Notes under the pieces: generated by a model
What the model was told of the DNA's origin: nothing
Seen by the model: the letters and a program-made list of their open reading frames with translations, nothing else
Database searches by the model: none
Translations under genes and position numbers: made by a program
NCBI GenBank assembly: GCA_002713485.1
Contig: PAWI01000039.1
Location: forward strand, 1-9,630
Direction: 5' to 3'
Length of the DNA stretch: 9,630 nucleotides
From: Acidimicrobiaceae bacterium
Lineage (GTDB): Bacteria > Actinomycetota > Acidimicrobiia > Acidimicrobiales > UBA8592
In this document: positions 1 to 6,137 of the stretch, one piece after another
Layout of the letters: each line of letters starts with the position of its first letter
How positions within the stretch are numbered: the first letter of the stretch is position 1

Positions 1-1589
1 TGGAGTCCCCTCACGCACCTGATTTTTGGAAAATTTTGAACTACAGGGAAATCTCCGAATTCGGAAATAGATGTATTCAAGGGGTTAGATGGACTTGTCT
101 CCGCATCGGTGAACCAAACATCAATAATTACGGACTTCACCGATACATCATTGAATACGAATTGGAACCGAAAATATTAGATAGAACGGATCAGTGCGGC
201 TTATCTGGAGAAACTATTTGTTGGAACGCAATACCAGAGAGATGGGAATGGGACATTAACTCAGCAACAATCCAACTCCGGTATCCACAACTCTTAGAAA
301 ACCCAACTTGTGGATTCATTGGAGGAAATTCATCTTCAAACCCTGGATGCGACATCAACCAAATTGGAGATATTGTAATAGTGACAGCCGATAATATTGC
401 AGATAGAACAGGCTTGTTCATCGCAGCGCAACGCACCACTTTGCCTGTTGCAGAATCGACAGATTTTTTACCTCCGCCGAAAGCCCCAACGGGAAATGAT
501 GGTAGGTATCCTCTTTGGAACAACATCACTAATGTCGTTCTTGCCATACTTCTCGCAATCTTAGGAAAAGTAGGAGTTACACAATTTCTTCTGTACAGGG
601 GTAGAGATATCGTCCGAAGCGGAGGCGCTACCGAAGCTGCATTTGCTGATTCTAATGATGGGCCATCAAAAGCATTGAGTTATGCCGACATGAATAAACT
701 TGTAACTCTCAGCGTTGTGCCACCTGACAATGTAACCCCTTACCATGGGGCAATTCTTATCAATGAAGAAGTTACTCAAGAAGCCAAACAGGCATGGTTT
801 TTGCAACAGGTCGTTGATGGGACACTCAAGCTAAAAAGTAAAGATGGATCAAGATATCAGTACGTGTCGTCAGATCCCCCGGAATCTCAACCCTTGAGAG
901 AAATTTTTGGAAAAAACGCGGCTATAAATCAACCAACTCTCGACATGAAACAAATAGGAGAACATACAAGCGAGCTACGCACAAGTACAGATTTCGCGGA
1001 AGGCTGGCGCAAATTAGGGGAAGAGCTAAAAGAATGGTACGAACATTCAGACCTATGGTTTCACAAAAAAGCTGCGTTTGGAGAACACCTTGGAACCGGA
1101 ATTTCATTCTTGCTTCTTTTGGGCCTTTCAGCAATAGTCGCATTTTTTTCTATGCCGGTAGCACTTTTATTTTCCTTCCTCTTTGGAATGTATATCGCCT
1201 ACATTTATCGAGGTTGGGAGTTAGCTGTTCGGTCTCCCAAGGGTTCTGGCCTATGGATTCAAATACAAGGGTTTAAAAAGTTCATAAAAACATCTGAGGC
1301 AAAACATGTGCAACAAGCTGCAGAGAATGGAACGTTACGACTTTACACCGCGTGGGCAGTCGCATTAGGAGAAATTGATCACTGGAATAATAATTTGAAA
1401 AGCTATAACCGCAAAGCCGCTGGTCTAGACGATGGATATGAAGATGTATTGTTCTTTGCTGCCGCCGCACACGCGTTTGATAGTCACATTCCTGGAGATT
1501 TCGGTGGAGGTCTCGGATTCATGGACGGTGGCGGCGGCGGTGGTGGTGGCGGCGGTGGCGGCGGTGGCGGCGGTGGCGGCGGTTGGTAA
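1..1589 (+). CDS. DUF2207-family membrane protein, 5'-truncated by the window edge
   Basis: The reading frame is open from base 3, through a TTG at 36, so the true start and any signal peptide lie outside the window. The N-terminal part resembles the extracytoplasmic DUF2207 domain: a RYIIEYEL strand, then a WN...W pattern (CWNAIPERWEWDI) and a cysteine pair further on. A transmembrane segment follows at about 530-595, then a cytoplasmic stretch with a TPYHGAILINEE motif, a hydrophobic double pass at about 1098-1209, and a typical C-terminal segment (GFKKFIKTSE, then AVALGEIDHW). It ends in 19 glycines and Trp, a usual ending for this family. Family members are predicted membrane proteins of unknown function, and no specific role can be assigned. 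The family call is from remembered pattern similarity. The next gene on the same strand starts 49 bp after the stop and is not obviously related in function. Confidence 0.8.
   Translation, partial: ESPHAPDFWKILNYREISEFGNRCIQGVRWTCLRIGEPNINNYGLHRYIIEYELEPKILDRTDQCGLSGETICWNAIPERWEWDINSATIQLRYPQLLENPTCGFIGGNSSSNPGCDINQIGDIVIVTADNIADRTGLFIAAQRTTLPVAESTDFLPPPKAPTGNDGRYPLWNNITNVVLAILLAILGKVGVTQFLLYRGRDIVRSGGATEAAFADSNDGPSKALSYADMNKLVTLSVVPPDNVTPYHGAILINEEVTQEAKQAWFLQQVVDGTLKLKSKDGSRYQYVSSDPPESQPLREIFGKNAAINQPTLDMKQIGEHTSELRTSTDFAEGWRKLGEELKEWYEHSDLWFHKKAAFGEHLGTGISFLLLLGLSAIVAFFSMPVALLFSFLFGMYIAYIYRGWELAVRSPKGSGLWIQIQGFKKFIKTSEAKHVQQAAENGTLRLYTAWAVALGEIDHWNNNLKSYNRKAAGLDDGYEDVLFFAAAAHAFDSHIPGDFGGGLGFMDGGGGGGGGGGGGGGGGGGGW
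1527..1583 (+). repeat. GGY codon tract encoding 19 consecutive glycines
   Basis: Nineteen consecutive GGT/GGC codons sit just before the terminal Trp codon and TAA stop of the DUF2207 gene. The last 36 bases (1548-1583) are four perfect copies of the 9-bp unit GGCGGCGGT. A C-terminal Gly run is typical for DUF2207 proteins, so it is probably genuine coding sequence. The in-frame, short-unit structure makes its length prone to slippage. It is much more GC-rich than its surroundings. Confidence 0.9.
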
Positions 1590-1611
1590 CATAAATTTTC
1601 AGTTTTGTACT
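1583..1611 (+). promoter_or_regulatory. Weak candidate promoter for the monooxygenase pair
   Basis: TTGGTA (1583-1588) and TGTACT (1606-1611) are separated by 17 bp. Each matches the sigma70-type consensus at 4 of 6 positions. The -10-like box overlaps the left arm of the inverted repeat at 1605-1628, so a protein bound there could block transcription. The -35-like box lies over the end of the upstream gene. This is a guess based on spacing; such matches arise easily by chance. Confidence 0.2.
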
Positions 1612-1628
1612 AACCCACTACAGTACAA
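1605..1628. promoter_or_regulatory. Perfect 7+7 bp inverted repeat upstream of the monooxygenase gene
   Basis: TTGTACT (1605-1611) and AGTACAA (1622-1628) are exact reverse complements around a 10-base centre, and the repeat ends 10 bases before the ATG at 1639. It lies in the only gap between the DUF2207 gene and the two-oxygenase unit. It could be a dimeric repressor operator or an RNA hairpin near the start codon. No T-run follows, so it does not look like an intrinsic terminator. No regulator gene is visible in the window. Confidence 0.4.
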
Positions 1629-1638
1629 GTAGATAACA

Positions 1639-3435
1639 ATGAGCATTACTGAAAATAATCTATCAGCAGAACAGTTACGAGAACGCTACAAACTTGAGCG
1701 GGATAAACGCGTTCGAAACGACGGGCCAAATCAGTATCTTAAACCTTCGGGACGTTTCGCTCACCTCCTTGAAGACCCATACATCAACAGAGAAGAACGA
1801 GAACCACGAACAGATGAAACAACTGTTGCAATTATAGGAGGAGGGTTTGCAGGGTTATGCGCAGGCGCACGACTGAAAGCAGCTGGAATTGAAGATGTCA
1901 CTATAATCGAAAGTGGGGGAGATGTCGGAGGTGTCTGGTACTGGAACCGCTACCCAGGAGCCATGTGTGACACAGCTGCCATGGTGTACCTACCTCTTCT
2001 TGAAGAAACGAATTATTTCCCATCCGAAAAATATGTACAAGGCTTTGAGATACACGAACACGCTAAACGTATAGCTTCAACGTTTAATCTCTACGAAGGA
2101 GCGCTTTTCTCAACAAGCGTAGAAGAAGCTAGATGGGACGAACGAACTAAAAGGTGGATAATCAAAACCGATCGAGGAGATGAACTTAAAGCTCAGTTCC
2201 TTACTATGGGGACAGGTCCTATATCAAAGCCAAAACTTCCAGGAATACAAGGAATAGAAGATTTCAAAGGGCACATGTTCCACACAGCTCGCTGGGATTA
2301 CGACTACACGGGTGGTGACAGAACTGGTCAACGTATGGAAGGTTTAGCTGATAAACGAGTTGGGATAATCGGAACCGGCGCAACAGCAGTTCAATGCATT
2401 CCTCACCTCTCAGCCTCATCTGGAGATTTATACGTATTCCAGCGCACTCCCTCTTCAATAGATATACGAAATAACCGTCCACTCACCAACGATGATTTCA
2501 AAGACCTTCAACCAGGCTGGCAACGAGAATGGTTACTCAATTTTGCCACCCTTCAATCAGGCGGTTTCGCTGATAAAGATCTAGTCAAAGATGGCTGGAC
2601 AGACATCGCTATTCGTATAAGAGATCGCATTATTAATAAAATACAAGATACTCCTGGAGCTAGCCTTGACGATGTTTGGATAGAAGCTTTTAGCGAATCT
2701 GATGATGAAAAGATGAATGAAATCCGTGCCAGAGTCAATTCCATCGTCACTGATGATTCAGCTGCCGAAGCGCTTAAACCTTGGTATCGGCAACTTTGTA
2801 AACGACCATGCTTCCATGACGAGTACCTCCAATCCTTCAATAATCCATCAACTCATCTCATAGATACGGACGGTAGCGGAGTTGAACGTATAGATGAAAC
2901 TGGCATATGGGCCAATGGTCAGCACTATGAACTTGACTGCATAGTTCTCGCTTCCGGATTTGAAGTGCATATTGTGCATACAGCGCACTATGAAACATAT
3001 GGAAAATCAGGGGAGAGCTTAAGTGATCATTGGAGCGATGGAATGAAAAGCCTTCACGGCATCAACATTCATGGGTTCCCAAATCTGTTCATACTTGGCT
3101 TAGCTCAAGGCGGAAATCTTGTAGCTAACGTGACGCATAACTTCAGTGAATCCTCTACCGCCATAGCAGCAATGGTTCGGGAATGTGTAGATAAGGGATA
3201 CGAAACTCTTGAACCTACTCTCGAAGCTGAAACTCAATGGGTGAATAGCTTGGAAGTCCAAGACCGAGGTTTCCTCGCTAATTGCACACCCGGTTACTAC
3301 AATAACGAAGGTCACACGACAACCGACCGTGACCTGTTCAGCTCAGCACGCTACCCAGAAGGGTCTGTAGCGTTCTTTAATTATCTGCAGGAATGGGTGG
3401 AAAGTGAAGACTTTGACGGCCTTACATTCACATAA
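1639..3435 (+). CDS. Type I Baeyer-Villiger flavin monooxygenase
   Basis: This 598-residue FAD- and NADPH-dependent enzyme is predicted to insert oxygen next to a ketone carbonyl, giving an ester or lactone. An N-terminal extension of about 60 residues precedes the FAD Rossmann motif GGGFAG (67-72), with the ribose-binding acid probably E91. The block GGVWYWNRYPGAMCD (97-111) follows; by family knowledge D111 corresponds to the active-site Asp of phenylacetone monooxygenase. The type I fingerprint FKGHMFHTARWD is at 209-220 and fits FxGxxxHxxxW(P/D). The NADPH motif GTGATA comes next, and KRP (388-390) includes R389, the likely catalytic Arg. The enzyme is longer than phenylacetone monooxygenase (about 540 residues), largely through the N-terminal extension. 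The start has no strong Shine-Dalgarno, but no better start is evident. The TAA stop abuts the ATG of the next gene. The substrate cannot be inferred. Confidence 0.93.
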   Translation: MSITENNLSAEQLRERYKLERDKRVRNDGPNQYLKPSGRFAHLLEDPYINREEREPRTDETTVAIIGGGFAGLCAGARLKAAGIEDVTIIESGGDVGGVWYWNRYPGAMCDTAAMVYLPLLEETNYFPSEKYVQGFEIHEHAKRIASTFNLYEGALFSTSVEEARWDERTKRWIIKTDRGDELKAQFLTMGTGPISKPKLPGIQGIEDFKGHMFHTARWDYDYTGGDRTGQRMEGLADKRVGIIGTGATAVQCIPHLSASSGDLYVFQRTPSSIDIRNNRPLTNDDFKDLQPGWQREWLLNFATLQSGGFADKDLVKDGWTDIAIRIRDRIINKIQDTPGASLDDVWIEAFSESDDEKMNEIRARVNSIVTDDSAAEALKPWYRQLCKRPCFHDEYLQSFNNPSTHLIDTDGSGVERIDETGIWANGQHYELDCIVLASGFEVHIVHTAHYETYGKSGESLSDHWSDGMKSLHGINIHGFPNLFILGLAQGGNLVANVTHNFSESSTAIAAMVRECVDKGYETLEPTLEAETQWVNSLEVQDRGFLANCTPGYYNNEGHTTTDRDLFSSARYPEGSVAFFNYLQEWVESEDFDGLTFT

Positions 3436-4398
3436 ATGCTGAGCTACGCTGACCAACCCCTTATTCTCCAAGACGTTTTCCCAAATCTTCAACAGGTCCA
3501 CGATCTCCTATCATCCCATGCCCCATACACACCACTTGGTGGCTGGTACAATCCTGGAGCTGACCCCCACGCTAAAACTCGTCCCATGTGGTTCCAAAAT
3601 GACTGGGTTCATGACACATTTATCGCAGAAGGATCAGAAATATTTCTCCACAACGACACATACATCAATCAATCAAAAGCGTTCTATAACGCCGACATCA
3701 TAGAACCACACAGCGTCTACGTGAACATCATGGCAGCAATAAACGATGGTGGTCCCGCTCATACTGATAATTCACGATTCCACGGACGCGAACGAGCAAA
3801 TACACCCATGTGGCTGTTACGAGCAATGACGTGGTCTCACCTTTTTAACGCATACGAAATCGTTCAAGCAACAGCGATATGGTGGCTCGACGACGTAGAA
3901 GGGGGCGGACTCTTGTACTGGCCCAAAGGGCCCGATAACCCACCAACAGAACACGTCGGAAATATGAAAAATACGGCCCTTCTTGGAGATAACCACGGAA
4001 TGTTCCACCAAGTAGGTCCAGTCGGGCCTTTTCATAACGGAACCGTTCTCGTAACACCCTCAGCGCAACTTCTCCCCACAGACAATAAGACATGGGTGGT
4101 AACCGACCATGATGAAAAAATTTATGAGGCGCCGCTTAACGAATATCGTGTGTCAGTTTTATGGAAAGCAAATGTATACACAAACATTGAAGAGCAAAAG
4201 CATAAACAAGCGAATCCATTATCAATCAAGGATGTTTTAACGATATTTAATGCTGACTTGGAAGAACACGGACATGACCTTCGGCTTACCAAAGACAATA
4301 TTGAAGACAAAAGCATCATTGCAGAGATGGCACAAATTTACCCTGAACCTAAACCAGTGCATGCATTACCGTCCGTCTTTGAAACGATTAGGAAATAA
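3436..4398 (+). CDS. Probable 2-oxoglutarate/Fe(II)-dependent oxygenase of unknown substrate
   Basis: This 320-residue soluble protein has the facial-triad pattern of non-haem Fe(II)/2OG dioxygenases: HTD at 109-111 (inside GGPAHTDNSRF), a core strand EGGGLLYWP (155-163), and a likely distal His H191 in GMFHQVGPVG. R238 in YRVSVLWK is a candidate 2-oxoglutarate carboxylate ligand. It lies about 47 residues after H191, farther than the roughly 10 usual in the superfamily, so an insertion (or a different co-substrate residue) is implied. No signal peptide or membrane segment is seen. The ATG directly follows the monooxygenase TAA and has no Shine-Dalgarno of its own, which suggests translational coupling and a shared pathway, for example hydroxylation of the same scaffold. 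The superfamily call is fairly secure, but no named subfamily is recognised. The gene converges on the lipoprotein gene. Confidence 0.7.
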   Translation: MLSYADQPLILQDVFPNLQQVHDLLSSHAPYTPLGGWYNPGADPHAKTRPMWFQNDWVHDTFIAEGSEIFLHNDTYINQSKAFYNADIIEPHSVYVNIMAAINDGGPAHTDNSRFHGRERANTPMWLLRAMTWSHLFNAYEIVQATAIWWLDDVEGGGLLYWPKGPDNPPTEHVGNMKNTALLGDNHGMFHQVGPVGPFHNGTVLVTPSAQLLPTDNKTWVVTDHDEKIYEAPLNEYRVSVLWKANVYTNIEEQKHKQANPLSIKDVLTIFNADLEEHGHDLRLTKDNIEDKSIIAEMAQIYPEPKPVHALPSVFETIRK

Positions 4399-4403
4399 CA
4401 ATT

Positions 4404-4865
4404 TTAGCTTTCTCTTCCAGGTTGTTTAACCGGTGGATCTCCAGGTTGCAAACCCTTAGGGATAGATGAAAGATCAGGGTTTTCAATAAACTTCATCGAA
4501 CCATAATCAAAAACCCACACATCTATATATGTTTCAGTATTTGGAAACCATCGCCAACCACAAGACTCTGTAAGTGCCTCACAACGTACACCCCCATCTG
4601 CATATTCCTCTTTTAGAAGCCAAGCAGAACCATCAGCGTTCAATTCCCACAAATCAACAGTCTGGTTTGCTTGATAGTCGTATCCGTACCCGCATTCAAT
4701 ACTTAATGCTTTACACCGTGCTGCACCAGATCCAGACTCACCGATGATTACCCGGTCGTTCTCCTCTGGTGCGTTAGACGAAGAATCTGAACACCCAAAC
4801 AGCCCCGCAAGTATCGTGAGCCCTAGAAGAATTAATCCAAAACTCTTATTTCCCTTATCGAACAT
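4404..4865 (-). CDS. Small lipoprotein with a duplicated two-cysteine motif
   Basis: The 153-residue product starts with a short charged segment (MFDKGNK), a hydrophobic stretch (about 9-23) and a lipobox LFGC ending at Cys25, so it should be lipidated and exported. A Ser/Asn/Glu-rich linker follows. Two similar units come next: RCKALSIECGYGYD...DLWELNADGS at about 50-80 and RCEALTESCGWRWF...DVWVFDYGS at about 94-123. They are 44 residues apart and share RCxALxxxCG, a later DxW and a GS. The paired cysteines (51/58 and 95/102) could form disulfides in each unit. The C-terminus is Pro/Gly-rich. The ATG at 4865 is preferred over the in-frame ATG at 4898 because only the former has a Shine-Dalgarno. 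No known domain is recognised and no function can be given. It ends 5 bp from the convergent oxygenase gene. Confidence 0.75.
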   Translation of the reverse strand: MFDKGNKSFGLILLGLTILAGLFGCSDSSSNAPEENDRVIIGESGSGAARCKALSIECGYGYDYQANQTVDLWELNADGSAWLLKEEYADGGVRCEALTESCGWRWFPNTETYIDVWVFDYGSMKFIENPDLSSIPKGLQPGDPPVKQPGRES

Positions 4866-4872
4866 AGATAAA

Positions 4873-4877
4873 CTCCT
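4873..4877 (-). promoter_or_regulatory. Shine-Dalgarno setting the lipoprotein start at 4865
   Basis: On the minus strand AGGAG is followed by 7 bases and the ATG at 4865. The in-frame ATG at 4898 has no comparable sequence upstream. The shorter start also places the charged and hydrophobic segments of the signal peptide at the very N-terminus, as expected for a lipoprotein. Confidence 0.7.
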
Positions 4878-4922
4878 ACAGATTTTTCCTATCACCACAA
4901 ACCACTTGGTGTGTACATGCTT

Positions 4923-4971
4923 TGACGTCTAAGTGCTCTATTTTGTTCCCGTCAATTTTTTATGACGTCTA
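4923..4971. promoter_or_regulatory. Two direct 9-bp repeats 40 bp apart upstream of the lipoprotein gene
   Basis: TGACGTCTA occurs at 4923-4931 and again at 4963-4971, exactly 40 bp apart, close to four helical turns. Each holds the palindrome GACGTC. A TTGACG hexamer on the minus strand (bases 4955-4950) lies between them and could be a -35 box for the lipoprotein gene, but no convincing -10 box is seen. The whole gap 4866-5004 holds no ORF of note and no clear terminator hairpin for the upstream dehydrogenase gene. Candidate operator pair only. Confidence 0.3.
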
Positions 4972-5004
4972 TGAAGGAAGGAAATTCTGTTAGAACGTGA
5001 TCGC

Positions 5005-5781
5005 CTATCTGGCTTTTGCTCCACCACCAACTCGAAGAATTTCACCGCTCACCCAACTTGCAGCGTCCGAAGCTAAATACAGGCAGGCTGCGCCTATATC
5101 TTGAGGTGTCCCTAACCGACCTAACGGAATATTCCACTCATCTAATATCTCATCTAGTTGGTTTTCGTCTTTGCCGATAGCTTTCATCATGACTTCAGTC
5201 GGAATGGCTCCAGGAGCAACAGCGTTGACTCGAATATCAGGAGCTAATTCAGCTGATAGTGTCCATGTCAAAGAATTCGTTCCAGCTTTTGACGCTCCAT
5301 AATGCCCGCTTCCAGGAACCGGGCCTGAACCTGCTCCGGAAGTGATGTTAATAATTGATCCCTTTGTCATGTATTTGGCCGCTGTGATAGATCCGATATA
5401 AATAGATGTGAGATTCAAGGCCACTGTGCGATCCCATTCCTCACGAGGCAAGTCCGATAACGGCATCCTCATCGGAGATCCCCCTGCATTATTCACCCAT
5501 GTAGTTAATTTGCCATATTCTGCAATCGCTGATTTCGCAAGATTCTCCACAGCATCATCATCGGTGACGTCTGTAGTGACAGCTATAGCAGAACCACCAG
5601 ATTCATTAATTTCCGCCGCTACACGGTCTATTTCTTCAGTTCTTCGGGCGGCGACAACAACAGATGCCCCCGCTTCAGAAAAAGACTTAGCGATTCCCTC
5701 CCCGATACCTCGTCCAGCGCCAGTTATGACTGCGACATGACCAGACATATCAAAAAGTTCAGGTGTTGTTAGTTGGCTCAT
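5005..5781 (-). CDS. Classical short-chain dehydrogenase/reductase (SDR)
   Basis: This 258-residue cytoplasmic NAD(P)(H)-dependent oxidoreductase interconverts an alcohol and a ketone. The cofactor motif TGAGRGIG is at 20-27, an RR pair at 46-47 after the second strand hints at NADP preference, and NNAG is at 97-100. The catalytic tetrad is complete: N123, S148, Y161 and K165 (YGASK at 161-165). The C-terminal GRLGTPQDIG and ASDAASWVSGE blocks are typical, and the length is the usual one for the family. The ATG at 5781 is chosen because it has a GGAG four bases upstream and gives the normal SDR N-terminus; the frame stays open to an ATG at 5877, but that would overlap the upstream gene. It is the last gene of the string, 10 bp after the ABM gene. 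The substrate is unknown. Confidence 0.92.
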   Translation of the reverse strand: MSQLTTPELFDMSGHVAVITGAGRGIGEGIAKSFSEAGASVVVAARRTEEIDRVAAEINESGGSAIAVTTDVTDDDAVENLAKSAIAEYGKLTTWVNNAGGSPMRMPLSDLPREEWDRTVALNLTSIYIGSITAAKYMTKGSIINITSGAGSGPVPGSGHYGASKAGTNSLTWTLSAELAPDIRVNAVAPGAIPTEVMMKAIGKDENQLDEILDEWNIPLGRLGTPQDIGAACLYLASDAASWVSGEILRVGGGAKAR

Positions 5782-5785
5782 GATT

Positions 5786-5789
5786 CTCC
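5786..5789 (-). promoter_or_regulatory. Shine-Dalgarno setting the SDR start at 5781
   Basis: GGAG on the minus strand is four bases from the ATG at 5781 and lies just after the stop codon of the upstream ABM gene (5792-5794). This supports re-initiation at 5781 rather than a start at 5877. Confidence 0.6.
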
Positions 5790-5791
5790 GC

Positions 5792-6091
5792 TCACATTGA
5801 CTCAAAGGAATCTGTCTCAAATTTTTTGATCTCTCGCTCTGAGATAGTCCACCCACCCATCGCTTTCCGAAACGCATCTACGTGACTAGTCCCAAAGTGA
5901 TTATTGAGTGATTGTGCATCCTCCCACATTTCAAACACACGCAAGATATTGCTATCTAATGGATCAGGATAGAAAATGTATTCATGACACCCTTCTTCCT
6001 GATGCGTTGCTTCCATAACTGATTTGCATGCCGCCGTCACATCTTCAGTGACTCCATCATCAAACCTGAAAGAACCTGCAATAACTATCAT
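5792..6091 (-). CDS. ABM-domain small monooxygenase (YgiN / quinol monooxygenase-like), copy 2
   Basis: This 99-residue protein is close to a single antibiotic biosynthesis monooxygenase domain (dimeric ferredoxin-like fold). Family hallmarks are the opening strand MIVIAGSFRF, the EEGCHEYIFYPDP segment, and RVFEMWEDAQSLNNHF with the final HF-type helix. Characterised relatives oxidise quinols or phenolic rings with O2 and no cofactor, but many members have no known activity, so the role here is inferred. The ATG at 6091 has a purine-rich AGGGGGA upstream. The 46-bp gap above it (6092-6137) is AT-rich without a convincing promoter, so it is probably co-transcribed with the amidohydrolase gene upstream. 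It is a paralogue of the ABM gene at 8387-8755, sharing MIxI, GCxxYxFxPDP and VFExWxDA. Confidence 0.85.
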   Translation of the reverse strand: MIVIAGSFRFDDGVTEDVTAACKSVMEATHQEEGCHEYIFYPDPLDSNILRVFEMWEDAQSLNNHFGTSHVDAFRKAMGGWTISEREIKKFETDSFESM

Positions 6092-6137
6092 TTCTTTCCC
6101 CCTTTATTTCTCAACGGCTTATATATTATCTCTGTTT

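Noticed and set aside
36..38. TTG at 36 as the true start of the DUF2207 gene
   Set aside because: The frame is open from base 3 with coding-like residues before it, there is no Shine-Dalgarno, and starting here would remove the signal peptide and much of the extracytoplasmic domain that the family normally has.
1432..1632. A 66-residue plus-strand frame over the glycine tract, rich in Ala and Val
   Set aside because: It is the shifted reading of the GGY repeat inside the DUF2207 gene, with no Shine-Dalgarno or domain of its own.
4418..4440. GGTT-GTTT-AACC hairpin as a bidirectional terminator for the convergent genes
   Set aside because: The stem is only 4 bp before a mismatch, lies inside the lipoprotein coding region and is not followed by a T-run on either strand.
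4904..4913. Short palindrome ACCA-CT-TGGT near the alternative lipoprotein start
   Set aside because: Four-base arms are too short to stand out from chance, and there is no supporting context.
5782..5877. N-terminal extension of the SDR from an ATG at 5877
   Set aside because: It would overlap the ABM gene by 86 bases, adds residues not typical for SDRs, and a good start with GGAG is present at 5781.
6092..6137. AT-rich gap with TAATAT/TATAAG on the minus strand as a promoter for the second ABM gene
   Set aside because: No -35-like hexamer is found at suitable spacing, and AT-rich hexamers are expected by chance in this composition.
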